From Rhipicephalus microplus (lineage: Eukaryota; Arthropoda; Arachnida; Ixodida; Ixodidae): DNA of 64,000 nucleotides. Under the pieces are notes generated by a model that was given only the letters and a program-made list of their open reading frames with translations, was not told the origin of the DNA and did no database searches. This document shows, one piece after another, positions 1 to 10,797 of the stretch. The translations under genes and the position numbers were made by a program. The first letter of the stretch is position 1. Each line of letters begins with the position of its first letter. The stretch is taken from assembly GCF_043290135.1 (NCBI RefSeq), contig NC_134705.1, forward strand, positions 54,529,771 to 54,593,770, written 5' to 3'.

Positions 1-303
1 TGAAGTCAATGAGGGTGGCGATTTGGGCTTGTTGGTATGGTTGCATGATGATGGATGGTAGCGCAGACAACGAACACGGACAAGAGAAGGCACATAGACA
101 CAACACAGCGCTAACTTTCAACAACAGTTTATTACACGCAGATCTCCGTGGTGTATGCGATCCACCACGCCAACGTCGCACGTGCGTAGCTCTAAAAACC
201 ATCAAATATAACCAACGCGCGTGTTCCAATACTTTACAATTTTATATTTTTCAATCTTTTTTTACTTTTTCTTTCTTCCTTTTATCCCATGTTACCACAA
301 ACC

Positions 304-2856
304 CTATCGCGAATACATGTAATCAAGTTCCTTATCTGTCAACACCACTGATGGGCTGCTCACACACGTGTCACCTAGCTCTGCAATTCTGCCGGCCTCC
401 AATACCAACCGCGTCATCTCGTGCCTACTTCTATTGATTATAACCGTTTCCTTGAATTTCGGTGTGCACTTACATCTCTGGCAATGAAGGGAAAGAAAAC
501 CATCAGGAACAACACTATTTACTTTGTTATTGTGCTCGCGCAAGCGATCGTTTATGCATCTACTGGTCTGACCGATATAACACTTTCCACAAGTAAGTGG
601 AATGAGGTATACAACACACATGATGCACTCCACAAATAGGTTTCTATGTTTCTTTTGGCATACATTTGATTTTCCCTTGTCTGGTCTTGTGCTTCTGCAA
701 AGACTCACCAACTTATTGGGTGCCGAGAAAACTACGTTAGTGCCACATTTTTCCGCAATCTTTTTTATCCTGTGAGAAACCTTATGCATGTATGGAATTA
801 CGGCAAAACTTTCCTTTCTTGAGCTCACCCTATCCATCCCTTCACATCTTTTCTCCAGCACTTTTCTGTGCAATCCTTCAGCAACGGACACGACGAGGCT
901 CTTGGGGTACCCGGCATTGCTTAGCCTCGAGACCTGTTGTCTGAAGCTTTCATTCATGAGGCACCGGCAGGACTTCTTTAGTGCCTCACTCAAGCACATC
1001 TTCGCAATGCCTCGTTTTACCAGTTTAGTATGCGCTGAGTGAAACTGTAGTAAAGGCTTACTTGCTCTGGGCTCGTAACACCAGCATGTCTTTTCATCTG
1101 AGAATTGAAAGTTAATGTCAAGAAATCTGAGCCTTCCGTCACATGGCATTTCAAAAGTCACTTCAAGTGGGTTAAGCCCCTCACGAAAAACGCTACACAC
1201 GCTATTACATTGAGTAGCAAAATCTGCAGTTCTGTCATTGATAAACACTAAAAAGTCATCGACGTACCTAAATACGTGCACAACATTGTATTCATTTAGG
1301 CGTCCTGATAGCCTCCTGTCCATTTCAGCCAAAAACAAATTACTTAAAACTGGTGCTAAGCACGAGCCAATGCATACTCCTTGTTTTTGCAGATACAGGG
1401 TACCATTGTTTTCAATAAACGTTGACGACAAGTAAAACCTAAGTAATTCTAAGAAATTGTCGACGGACGTACCTGCTTGTGAGCTAAATCTAACGGCACC
1501 GTACTCATCGATGCATTCGCCAACACTTGTTAATACTGCTGATTGTGGCAGAGAATAGTACAGATCTTTTATGTCAGCCGAAAACGCTTTTAACCCTATG
1601 TTTTTTCGTTCCCTGACGAAACTTATCACCTGTTCCGAATTTTTTGTCAGGAAGGGGTCATTTATGTCAAGCAAGTTTAATGTTCTTTGCAGATACACAG
1701 CTACAGCTTTTTGCCACGTGTCCTTCTCCGACACTATCACTCTGAACGGTACTCCTTCCTTATGCGTTTTAGCACTAAAGAACACATCCAGACTGTCATT
1801 TTTACTTTTTCTGATACCGCTAAGCACACCTTCTAGATTCATCCTCTTACAAAGTTCTATTGCTTTTCCCCTCACTTTTTCAATCGAAATACTTTTCTTT
1901 TCGCTGAACACTGCCGTAATAGCACTTTTAGCCTTTTCTTTAAATTCATCATGCGAGAAAACCGCAAACCCTCCTTCTTTATCGACTGGAAGTACACTCA
2001 GAGCATGCTGTGTCAAGTAAGTTTCCACGCGTTTGAGAGGCAAACTGCGGCATGGAGGCCTACACAATTTTAAAGCGTCCACACCTTCGTTGATGATCCT
2101 GGTGGCTTGATCCTCGGGAACCCGCTTCGACACTTGACGTACAATTGATACGAGTTCCGGCTTGTTCTTTTGAGGTTGCACGGCAAACTTTGGCCCAAGT
2201 CCCAATACTTCTAGTACAAAGTCCGGTAGGCAGATGCCTTCTGCCACATGAACGTTGGAGGTTGCACTCACGCGCACTTTGTCCACCAAATCACGTAACA
2301 GTCGTAATTGAAGCTTCCAGTGGAATTCTATCATTTGGTCTGCCAGACGTAGATGCTTTCGAAAGTGAATCTCCGCTGCATATGACTCGTAAGTTCGATG
2401 CATCTGCGCCCGTAGGTAGGCTCTGAAAAGGCGTACCTGTCGAAGCCATTCTGAGCGCTGAATTTTCATGATCCTCGTTCTGTGCCCATCTGAAGGGGTA
2501 CACCCTCCGAAGAGCGCTCGAACATCCTCTGGTAGAATCTTGTTCCTTATGGAAAAACTGAGCGTTCTTGCCTTGCACACGGCGTTGACGATGAGGGCTA
2601 CAACACCCGAAGGATCTCGCAGTACATGAACGAAAGAGCCCGTTGAACGAGAAATGAAGTCAATGAGGGTGGCGATTTGGGCTTGTTGGTATGGTTGCAT
2701 GATGATGGATGGTAGCGCAGACAACGAACACGGACAAGAGAAGGCACATAGACACAACACAGCGCTAACTTTCAACAACAGTTTATTACACGCAGATCTC
2801 CGTGGTGTATGCGATCCACCACGCCAACGTCGCACGTGCGTAGCTCTAAAAACCAT
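304..2856 (-). CDS. Penelope-like reverse transcriptase / GIY-YIG endonuclease, copy 1
   Basis: An 850-residue ORF from the first ATG (complement of 2854-2856); an upstream TTG would add 9 residues. The RT domain spans about residues 285-600, with a palm aspartate in FSADIKDLYYSLP near 428, GVCIGSCLAP near 495, catalytic RYVDD at 530-534 and RLRFLDI near 577. A Cys-containing stretch precedes a C-terminal GIY-YIG nuclease (about 747-820) with VYLIPLTCGKCYIGQT, an Arg/Glu-bearing RLREH and the distal Glu in LVLEAG. This RT + GIY-YIG order defines EN-positive PLEs, which prime reverse transcription on a nicked target. No stop or frameshift is seen. The first 63 or so residues are encoded by the 3' end of the unit upstream in the tandem. 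A Leu/Cys-rich N-terminal stretch is translated leader, not a convincing signal peptide. Confidence 0.93.
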   Translation of the reverse strand: MVFRATHVRRWRGGSHTPRRSACNKLLLKVSAVLCLCAFSCPCSLSALPSIIMQPYQQAQIATLIDFISRSTGSFVHVLRDPSGVVALIVNAVCKARTLSFSIRNKILPEDVRALFGGCTPSDGHRTRIMKIQRSEWLRQVRLFRAYLRAQMHRTYESYAAEIHFRKHLRLADQMIEFHWKLQLRLLRDLVDKVRVSATSNVHVAEGICLPDFVLEVLGLGPKFAVQPQKNKPELVSIVRQVSKRVPEDQATRIINEGVDALKLCRPPCRSLPLKRVETYLTQHALSVLPVDKEGGFAVFSHDEFKEKAKSAITAVFSEKKSISIEKVRGKAIELCKRMNLEGVLSGIRKSKNDSLDVFFSAKTHKEGVPFRVIVSEKDTWQKAVAVYLQRTLNLLDINDPFLTKNSEQVISFVRERKNIGLKAFSADIKDLYYSLPQSAVLTSVGECIDEYGAVRFSSQAGTSVDNFLELLRFYLSSTFIENNGTLYLQKQGVCIGSCLAPVLSNLFLAEMDRRLSGRLNEYNVVHVFRYVDDFLVFINDRTADFATQCNSVCSVFREGLNPLEVTFEMPCDGRLRFLDINFQFSDEKTCWCYEPRASKPLLQFHSAHTKLVKRGIAKMCLSEALKKSCRCLMNESFRQQVSRLSNAGYPKSLVVSVAEGLHRKVLEKRCEGMDRVSSRKESFAVIPYMHKVSHRIKKIAEKCGTNVVFSAPNKLVSLCRSTRPDKGKSNVCQKKHRNLFVECIMCVVYLIPLTCGKCYIGQTSRCINDRLREHNNKVNSVVPDGFLSLHCQRCKCTPKFKETVIINRSRHEMTRLVLEAGRIAELGDTCVSSPSVVLTDKELDYMYSR

Positions 2857-4652
2857 CAAATATAACCAACGCGCGTGTTCCAATACTTTACAATTTTATA
2901 TTTTTCAATCTTTTTTTACTTTTTCTTTCTTCCTTTTATCCCATGTTACCACAAACCCTATCGCGAATACATGTAATCAAGTTCCTTATCTGTCAACACC
3001 ACTGATGGGCTGCTCACACACGTGTCACCTAGCTCTGCAATTCTGCCGGCCTCCAATACCAACCGCGTCATCTCGTGCCTACTTCTATTGATTATAACCG
3101 TTTCCTTGAATTTCGGTGTGCACTTACATCTCTGGCAATGAAGGGAAAGAAAACCATCAGGAACAACACTATTTACTTTGTTATTGTGCTCGCGCAAGCG
3201 ATCGTTTATGCATCTACTGGTCTGACCGATATAACACTTTCCACAAGTAAGTGGAATGAGGTATACAACACACATGATGCACTCCACAAATAGGTTTCTA
3301 TGTTTCTTTTGGCATACATTTGATTTTCCCTTGTCTGGTCTTGTGCTTCTGCAAAGACTCACCAACTTATTGGGTGCCGAGAAAACTACGTTAGTGCCAC
3401 ATTTTTCCGCAATCTTTTTTATCCTGTGAGAAACCTTATGCATGTATGGAATTACGGCAAAACTTTCCTTTCTTGAGCTCACCCTATCCATCCCTTCACA
3501 TCTTTTCTCCAGCACTTTTCTGTGCAATCCTTCAGCAACGGACACGACGAGGCTCTTGGGGTACCCGGCATTGCTTAGCCTCGAGACCTGTTGTCTGAAG
3601 CTTTCATTCATGAGGCACCGGCAGGACTTCTTTAGTGCCTCACTCAAGCACATCTTCGCAATGCCTCGTTTTACCAGTTTAGTATGCGCTGAGTGAAACT
3701 GTAGTAAAGGCTTACTTGCTCTGGGCTCGTAACACCAGCATGTCTTTTCATCTGAGAATTGAAAGTTAATGTCAAGAAATCTGAGCCTTCCGTCACATGG
3801 CATTTCAAAAGTCACTTCAAGTGGGTTAAGCCCCTCACGAAAAACGCTACACACGCTATTACATTGAGTAGCAAAATCTGCAGTTCTGTCATTGATAAAC
3901 ACTAAAAAGTCATCGACGTACCTAAATACGTGCACAACATTGTATTCATTTAGGCGTCCTGATAGCCTCCTGTCCATTTCAGCCAAAAACAAATTACTTA
4001 AAACTGGTGCTAAGCACGAGCCAATGCATACTCCTTGTTTTTGCAGATACAGGGTACCATTGTTTTCAATAAACGTTGACGACAAGTAAAACCTAAGTAA
4101 TTCTAAGAAATTGTCGACGGACGTACCTGCTTGTGAGCTAAATCTAACGGCACCGTACTCATCGATGCATTCGCCAACACTTGTTAATACTGCTGATTGT
4201 GGCAGAGAATAGTACAGATCTTTTATGTCAGCCGAAAACGCTTTTAACCCTATGTTTTTTCGTTCCCTGACGAAACTTATCACCTGTTCCGAATTTTTTG
4301 TCAGGAAGGGGTCATTTATGTCAAGCAAGTTTAATGTTCTTTGCAGATACACAGCTACAGCTTTTTGCCACGTGTCCTTCTCCGACACTATCACTCTGAA
4401 CGGTACTCCTTCCTTATGCGTTTTAGCACTAAAGAACACATCCAGACTGTCATTTTTACTTTTTCTGATACCGCTAAGCACACCTTCTAGATTCATCCTC
4501 TTACAAAGTTCTATTGCTTTTCCCCTCACTTTTTCAATCGAAATACTTTTCTTTTCGCTGAACACTGCCGTAATAGCACTTTTAGCCTTTTCTTTAAATT
4601 CATCATGCGAGAAAACCGCAAACCCTCCTTCTTTATCGACTGGAAGTACACT
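2667..4652 (-). mobile_element. 5'-truncated Penelope-like unit, minus strand
   Basis: Same unit as its neighbour but cut at 4652, inside the RT domain just upstream of the SVLPVDKEGG motif. It keeps the RT catalytic residues and the whole GIY-YIG nuclease, with the same stop codon region at 2958. An open frame of 576 codons (2958-4688) runs past the junction into the antisense of the plus-strand partner, so its first dozen residues are chimeric and not element protein. The N-terminal third of the protein is missing. Confidence 0.9.
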
Positions 4653-5780
4653 GACGGAAGGCTCAGATTTCTTGACATTAACTTTCAATTCTCAGATGAA
4701 AAGACATGCTGGTGTTACGAGCCCAGAGCAAGTAAGCCTTTACTACAGTTTCACTCAGCGCATACTAAACTGGTAAAACGAGGCATTGCGAAGATGTGCT
4801 TGAGTGAGGCACTAAAGAAGTCCTGCCGGTGCCTCATGAATGAAAGCTTCAGACAACAGGTCTCGAGGCTAAGCAATGCCGGGTACCCCAAGAGCCTCGT
4901 CGTGTCCGTTGCTGAAGGATTGCACAGAAAAGTGCTGGAGAAAAGATGTGAAGGGATGGATAGGGTGAGCTCAAGAAAGGAAAGTTTTGCCGTAATTCCA
5001 TACATGCATAAGGTTTCTCACAGGATAAAAAAGATTGCGGAAAAATGTGGCACTAACGTAGTTTTCTCGGCACCCAATAAGTTGGTGAGTCTTTGCAGAA
5101 GCACAAGACCAGACAAGGGAAAATCAAATGTATGCCAAAAGAAACATAGAAACCTATTTGTGGAGTGCATCATGTGTGTTGTATACCTCATTCCACTTAC
5201 TTGTGGAAAGTGTTATATCGGTCAGACCAGTAGATGCATAAACGATCGCTTGCGCGAGCACAATAACAAAGTAAATAGTGTTGTTCCTGATGGTTTTCTT
5301 TCCCTTCATTGCCAGAGATGTAAGTGCACACCGAAATTCAAGGAAACGGTTATAATCAATAGAAGTAGGCACGAGATGACGCGGTTGGTATTGGAGGCCG
5401 GCAGAATTGCAGAGCTAGGTGACACGTGTGTGAGCAGCCCATCAGTGGTGTTGACAGATAAGGAACTTGATTACATGTATTCGCGATAGGGTTTGTGGTA
5501 ACATGGGATAAAAGGAAGAAAGAAAAAGTAAAAAAAGATTGAAAAATATAAAATTGTAAAGTATTGGAACACGCGCGTTGGTTATATTTGATGGTTTTTA
5601 GAGCTACGCACGTGCGACGTTGGCGTGGTGGATCGCATACACCACGGAGATCTGCGTGTAATAAACTGTTGTTGAAAGTTAGCGCTGTGTTGTGTCTATG
5701 TGCCTTCTCTTGTCCGTGTTCGTTGTCTGCGCTACCATCCATCATCATGCAACCATACCAACAAGCCCAAATCGCCACCC
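4653..5780 (+). mobile_element. 5'-truncated Penelope-like unit, plus strand
   Basis: Starts at the DGRLRFLDI region just after the RT active site and keeps the C-terminal RT region, linker and GIY-YIG nuclease (stop at 5487-5489), then the 3' segment to 5780. The RYVDD catalytic motif is absent, so it cannot encode an active RT. A 294-codon open frame from 4605 joins about 16 antisense-derived residues to this C-terminal part. Its 3' segment supplies the leader and first codons of the next complete ORF. Confidence 0.9.
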
Positions 5781-8143
5781 TCATTGACTTCATTTCTCGT
5801 TCAACGGGCTCTTTCGTTCATGTACTGCGAGATCCTTCGGGTGTTGTAGCCCTCATCGTCAACGCCGTGTGCAAGGCAAGAACGCTCAGTTTTTCCATAA
5901 GGAACAAGATTCTACCAGAGGATGTTCGAGCGCTCTTCGGAGGGTGTACCCCTTCAGATGGGCACAGAACGAGGATCATGAAAATTCAGCGCTCAGAATG
6001 GCTTCGACAGGTACGCCTTTTCAGAGCCTACCTACGGGCGCAGATGCATCGAACTTACGAGTCATATGCAGCGGAGATTCACTTTCGAAAGCATCTACGT
6101 CTGGCAGACCAAATGATAGAATTCCACTGGAAGCTTCAATTACGACTGTTACGTGATTTGGTGGACAAAGTGCGCGTGAGTGCAACCTCCAACGTTCATG
6201 TGGCAGAAGGCATCTGCCTACCGGACTTTGTACTAGAAGTATTGGGACTTGGGCCAAAGTTTGCCGTGCAACCTCAAAAGAACAAGCCGGAACTCGTATC
6301 AATTGTACGTCAAGTGTCGAAGCGGGTTCCCGAGGATCAAGCCACCAGGATCATCAACGAAGGTGTGGACGCTTTAAAATTGTGTAGGCCTCCATGCCGC
6401 AGTTTGCCTCTCAAACGCGTGGAAACTTACTTGACACAGCATGCTCTGAGTGTACTTCCAGTCGATAAAGAAGGAGGGTTTGCGGTTTTCTCGCATGATG
6501 AATTTAAAGAAAAGGCTAAAAGTGCTATTACGGCAGTGTTCAGCGAAAAGAAAAGTATTTCGATTGAAAAAGTGAGGGGAAAAGCAATAGAACTTTGTAA
6601 GAGGATGAATCTAGAAGGTGTGCTTAGCGGTATCAGAAAAAGTAAAAATGACAGTCTGGATGTGTTCTTTAGTGCTAAAACGCATAAGGAAGGAGTACCG
6701 TTCAGAGTGATAGTGTCGGAGAAGGACACGTGGCAAAAAGCTGTAGCTGTGTATCTGCAAAGAACATTAAACTTGCTTGACATAAATGACCCCTTCCTGA
6801 CAAAAAATTCGGAACAGGTGATAAGTTTCGTCAGGGAACGAAAAAACATAGGGTTAAAAGCGTTTTCGGCTGACATAAAAGATCTGTACTATTCTCTGCC
6901 ACAATCAGCAGTATTAACAAGTGTTGGCGAATGCATCGATGAGTACGGTGCCGTTAGATTTAGCTCACAAGCAGGTACGTCCGTCGACAATTTCTTAGAA
7001 TTACTTAGGTTTTACTTGTCGTCAACGTTTATTGAAAACAATGGTACCCTGTATCTGCAAAAACAAGGAGTATGCATTGGCTCGTGCTTAGCACCAGTTT
7101 TAAGTAATTTGTTTTTGGCTGAAATGGACAGGAGGCTATCAGGACGCCTAAATGAATACAATGTTGTGCACGTATTTAGGTACGTCGATGACTTTTTAGT
7201 GTTTATCAATGACAGAACTGCAGATTTTGCTACTCAATGTAATAGCGTGTGTAGCGTTTTTCGTGAGGGGCTTAACCCACTTGAAGTGACTTTTGAAATG
7301 CCATGTGACGGAAGGCTCAGATTTCTTGACATTAACTTTCAATTCTCAGATGAAAAGACATGCTGGTGTTACGAGCCCAGAGCAAGTAAGCCTTTACTAC
7401 AGTTTCACTCAGCGCATACTAAACTGGTAAAACGAGGCATTGCGAAGATGTGCTTGAGTGAGGCACTAAAGAAGTCCTGCCGGTGCCTCATGAATGAAAG
7501 CTTCAGACAACAGGTCTCGAGGCTAAGCAATGCCGGGTACCCCAAGAGCCTCGTCGTGTCCGTTGCTGAAGGATTGCACAGAAAAGTGCTGGAGAAAAGA
7601 TGTGAAGGGATGGATAGGGTGAGCTCAAGAAAGGAAAGTTTTGCCGTAATTCCATACATGCATAAGGTTTCTCACAGGATAAAAAAGATTGCGGAAAAAT
7701 GTGGCACTAACGTAGTTTTCTCGGCACCCAATAAGTTGGTGAGTCTTTGCAGAAGCACAAGACCAGACAAGGGAAAATCAAATGTATGCCAAAAGAAACA
7801 TAGAAACCTATTTGTGGAGTGCATCATGTGTGTTGTATACCTCATTCCACTTACTTGTGGAAAGTGTTATATCGGTCAGACCAGTAGATGCATAAACGAT
7901 CGCTTGCGCGAGCACAATAACAAAGTAAATAGTGTTGTTCCTGATGGTTTTCTTTCCCTTCATTGCCAGAGATGTAAGTGCACACCGAAATTCAAGGAAA
8001 CGGTTATAATCAATAGAAGTAGGCACGAGATGACGCGGTTGGTATTGGAGGCCGGCAGAATTGCAGAGCTAGGTGACACGTGTGTGAGCAGCCCATCAGT
8101 GGTGTTGACAGATAAGGAACTTGATTACATGTATTCGCGATAG
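5591..8143 (+). CDS. Penelope-like reverse transcriptase / GIY-YIG endonuclease, copy 2
   Basis: Same 850-residue product as the minus-strand copy at 304-2856, with all RT and GIY-YIG residues and no visible substitution. ATG at 5591; other in-frame Met codons are at 5747 (MQPYQQ) and 5978 (MKIQRSEW). The unit junction at 5780/5781 falls inside codon 64, so the start region belongs to the preceding truncated unit and only a start at 5978 would be encoded wholly in this unit. A short A-rich stretch (5504-5560) follows the previous stop. Confidence 0.93.
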   Translation: MVFRATHVRRWRGGSHTPRRSACNKLLLKVSAVLCLCAFSCPCSLSALPSIIMQPYQQAQIATLIDFISRSTGSFVHVLRDPSGVVALIVNAVCKARTLSFSIRNKILPEDVRALFGGCTPSDGHRTRIMKIQRSEWLRQVRLFRAYLRAQMHRTYESYAAEIHFRKHLRLADQMIEFHWKLQLRLLRDLVDKVRVSATSNVHVAEGICLPDFVLEVLGLGPKFAVQPQKNKPELVSIVRQVSKRVPEDQATRIINEGVDALKLCRPPCRSLPLKRVETYLTQHALSVLPVDKEGGFAVFSHDEFKEKAKSAITAVFSEKKSISIEKVRGKAIELCKRMNLEGVLSGIRKSKNDSLDVFFSAKTHKEGVPFRVIVSEKDTWQKAVAVYLQRTLNLLDINDPFLTKNSEQVISFVRERKNIGLKAFSADIKDLYYSLPQSAVLTSVGECIDEYGAVRFSSQAGTSVDNFLELLRFYLSSTFIENNGTLYLQKQGVCIGSCLAPVLSNLFLAEMDRRLSGRLNEYNVVHVFRYVDDFLVFINDRTADFATQCNSVCSVFREGLNPLEVTFEMPCDGRLRFLDINFQFSDEKTCWCYEPRASKPLLQFHSAHTKLVKRGIAKMCLSEALKKSCRCLMNESFRQQVSRLSNAGYPKSLVVSVAEGLHRKVLEKRCEGMDRVSSRKESFAVIPYMHKVSHRIKKIAEKCGTNVVFSAPNKLVSLCRSTRPDKGKSNVCQKKHRNLFVECIMCVVYLIPLTCGKCYIGQTSRCINDRLREHNNKVNSVVPDGFLSLHCQRCKCTPKFKETVIINRSRHEMTRLVLEAGRIAELGDTCVSSPSVVLTDKELDYMYSR

Positions 8144-8244
8144 GGTTTGTGGTAACATGGGATAAAAGGAAGAAAGAAAAAGTAAAAAAAGATTGAAAAA
8201 TATAAAATTGTAAAGTATTGGAACACGCGCGTTGGTTATATTTG

Positions 8245-10797
8245 ATGGTTTTTAGAGCTACGCACGTGCGACGTTGGCGTGGTGGATCGCATACACCACG
8301 GAGATCTGCGTGTAATAAACTGTTGTTGAAAGTTAGCGCTGTGTTGTGTCTATGTGCCTTCTCTTGTCCGTGTTCGTTGTCTGCGCTACCATCCATCATC
8401 ATGCAACCATACCAACAAGCCCAAATCGCCACCCTCATTGACTTCATTTCTCGTTCAACGGGCTCTTTCGTTCATGTACTGCGAGATCCTTCGGGTGTTG
8501 TAGCCCTCATCGTCAACGCCGTGTGCAAGGCAAGAACGCTCAGTTTTTCCATAAGGAACAAGATTCTACCAGAGGATGTTCGAGCGCTCTTCGGAGGGTG
8601 TACCCCTTCAGATGGGCACAGAACGAGGATCATGAAAATTCAGCGCTCAGAATGGCTTCGACAGGTACGCCTTTTCAGAGCCTACCTACGGGCGCAGATG
8701 CATCGAACTTACGAGTCATATGCAGCGGAGATTCACTTTCGAAAGCATCTACGTCTGGCAGACCAAATGATAGAATTCCACTGGAAGCTTCAATTACGAC
8801 TGTTACGTGATTTGGTGGACAAAGTGCGCGTGAGTGCAACCTCCAACGTTCATGTGGCAGAAGGCATCTGCCTACCGGACTTTGTACTAGAAGTATTGGG
8901 ACTTGGGCCAAAGTTTGCCGTGCAACCTCAAAAGAACAAGCCGGAACTCGTATCAATTGTACGTCAAGTGTCGAAGCGGGTTCCCGAGGATCAAGCCACC
9001 AGGATCATCAACGAAGGTGTGGACGCTTTAAAATTGTGTAGGCCTCCATGCCGCAGTTTGCCTCTCAAACGCGTGGAAACTTACTTGACACAGCATGCTC
9101 TGAGTGTACTTCCAGTCGATAAAGAAGGAGGGTTTGCGGTTTTCTCGCATGATGAATTTAAAGAAAAGGCTAAAAGTGCTATTACGGCAGTGTTCAGCGA
9201 AAAGAAAAGTATTTCGATTGAAAAAGTGAGGGGAAAAGCAATAGAACTTTGTAAGAGGATGAATCTAGAAGGTGTGCTTAGCGGTATCAGAAAAAGTAAA
9301 AATGACAGTCTGGATGTGTTCTTTAGTGCTAAAACGCATAAGGAAGGAGTACCGTTCAGAGTGATAGTGTCGGAGAAGGACACGTGGCAAAAAGCTGTAG
9401 CTGTGTATCTGCAAAGAACATTAAACTTGCTTGACATAAATGACCCCTTCCTGACAAAAAATTCGGAACAGGTGATAAGTTTCGTCAGGGAACGAAAAAA
9501 CATAGGGTTAAAAGCGTTTTCGGCTGACATAAAAGATCTGTACTATTCTCTGCCACAATCAGCAGTATTAACAAGTGTTGGCGAATGCATCGATGAGTAC
9601 GGTGCCGTTAGATTTAGCTCACAAGCAGGTACGTCCGTCGACAATTTCTTAGAATTACTTAGGTTTTACTTGTCGTCAACGTTTATTGAAAACAATGGTA
9701 CCCTGTATCTGCAAAAACAAGGAGTATGCATTGGCTCGTGCTTAGCACCAGTTTTAAGTAATTTGTTTTTGGCTGAAATGGACAGGAGGCTATCAGGACG
9801 CCTAAATGAATACAATGTTGTGCACGTATTTAGGTACGTCGATGACTTTTTAGTGTTTATCAATGACAGAACTGCAGATTTTGCTACTCAATGTAATAGC
9901 GTGTGTAGCGTTTTTCGTGAGGGGCTTAACCCACTTGAAGTGACTTTTGAAATGCCATGTGACGGAAGGCTCAGATTTCTTGACATTAACTTTCAATTCT
10001 CAGATGAAAAGACATGCTGGTGTTACGAGCCCAGAGCAAGTAAGCCTTTACTACAGTTTCACTCAGCGCATACTAAACTGGTAAAACGAGGCATTGCGAA
10101 GATGTGCTTGAGTGAGGCACTAAAGAAGTCCTGCCGGTGCCTCATGAATGAAAGCTTCAGACAACAGGTCTCGAGGCTAAGCAATGCCGGGTACCCCAAG
10201 AGCCTCGTCGTGTCCGTTGCTGAAGGATTGCACAGAAAAGTGCTGGAGAAAAGATGTGAAGGGATGGATAGGGTGAGCTCAAGAAAGGAAAGTTTTGCCG
10301 TAATTCCATACATGCATAAGGTTTCTCACAGGATAAAAAAGATTGCGGAAAAATGTGGCACTAACGTAGTTTTCTCGGCACCCAATAAGTTGGTGAGTCT
10401 TTGCAGAAGCACAAGACCAGACAAGGGAAAATCAAATGTATGCCAAAAGAAACATAGAAACCTATTTGTGGAGTGCATCATGTGTGTTGTATACCTCATT
10501 CCACTTACTTGTGGAAAGTGTTATATCGGTCAGACCAGTAGATGCATAAACGATCGCTTGCGCGAGCACAATAACAAAGTAAATAGTGTTGTTCCTGATG
10601 GTTTTCTTTCCCTTCATTGCCAGAGATGTAAGTGCACACCGAAATTCAAGGAAACGGTTATAATCAATAGAAGTAGGCACGAGATGACGCGGTTGGTATT
10701 GGAGGCCGGCAGAATTGCAGAGCTAGGTGACACGTGTGTGAGCAGCCCATCAGTGGTGTTGACAGATAAGGAACTTGATTACATGTATTCGCGATAG
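8245..10797 (+). CDS. Penelope-like reverse transcriptase / GIY-YIG endonuclease, copy 3
   Basis: Second complete plus-strand copy, with the same 850-residue reading frame, motifs and exact 2654-bp offset from copy 2. The unit junction at 8434/8435 again lies inside the frame. With copy 2 this makes a true head-to-tail tandem, the arrangement thought to let the upstream unit act as promoter-bearing pseudo-LTR for the downstream ORF. The element ends 291 bp after its stop codon. Confidence 0.93.
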   Translation: MVFRATHVRRWRGGSHTPRRSACNKLLLKVSAVLCLCAFSCPCSLSALPSIIMQPYQQAQIATLIDFISRSTGSFVHVLRDPSGVVALIVNAVCKARTLSFSIRNKILPEDVRALFGGCTPSDGHRTRIMKIQRSEWLRQVRLFRAYLRAQMHRTYESYAAEIHFRKHLRLADQMIEFHWKLQLRLLRDLVDKVRVSATSNVHVAEGICLPDFVLEVLGLGPKFAVQPQKNKPELVSIVRQVSKRVPEDQATRIINEGVDALKLCRPPCRSLPLKRVETYLTQHALSVLPVDKEGGFAVFSHDEFKEKAKSAITAVFSEKKSISIEKVRGKAIELCKRMNLEGVLSGIRKSKNDSLDVFFSAKTHKEGVPFRVIVSEKDTWQKAVAVYLQRTLNLLDINDPFLTKNSEQVISFVRERKNIGLKAFSADIKDLYYSLPQSAVLTSVGECIDEYGAVRFSSQAGTSVDNFLELLRFYLSSTFIENNGTLYLQKQGVCIGSCLAPVLSNLFLAEMDRRLSGRLNEYNVVHVFRYVDDFLVFINDRTADFATQCNSVCSVFREGLNPLEVTFEMPCDGRLRFLDINFQFSDEKTCWCYEPRASKPLLQFHSAHTKLVKRGIAKMCLSEALKKSCRCLMNESFRQQVSRLSNAGYPKSLVVSVAEGLHRKVLEKRCEGMDRVSSRKESFAVIPYMHKVSHRIKKIAEKCGTNVVFSAPNKLVSLCRSTRPDKGKSNVCQKKHRNLFVECIMCVVYLIPLTCGKCYIGQTSRCINDRLREHNNKVNSVVPDGFLSLHCQRCKCTPKFKETVIINRSRHEMTRLVLEAGRIAELGDTCVSSPSVVLTDKELDYMYSR

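Noticed and set aside
9..437. ORFs of about 145 codons across the PLE 3' segment (9-437, 2654-3091, 5356-5793, 8010-8447)
   Set aside because: They lie antisense to the element 3' end and leader and have no recognisable protein features.
1571..2020. 149-codon ORF antisense to the PLE, repeated in every unit, and similar antisense frames
   Set aside because: Exact shadows of the RT frame that recur only because the units are identical; no domain or start context.
5591..5780. Signal peptide at the PLE N-terminus
   Set aside because: The Leu/Cys-rich stretch is translated from the 3' segment of the upstream unit. An RT/nuclease has no reason to be secreted.
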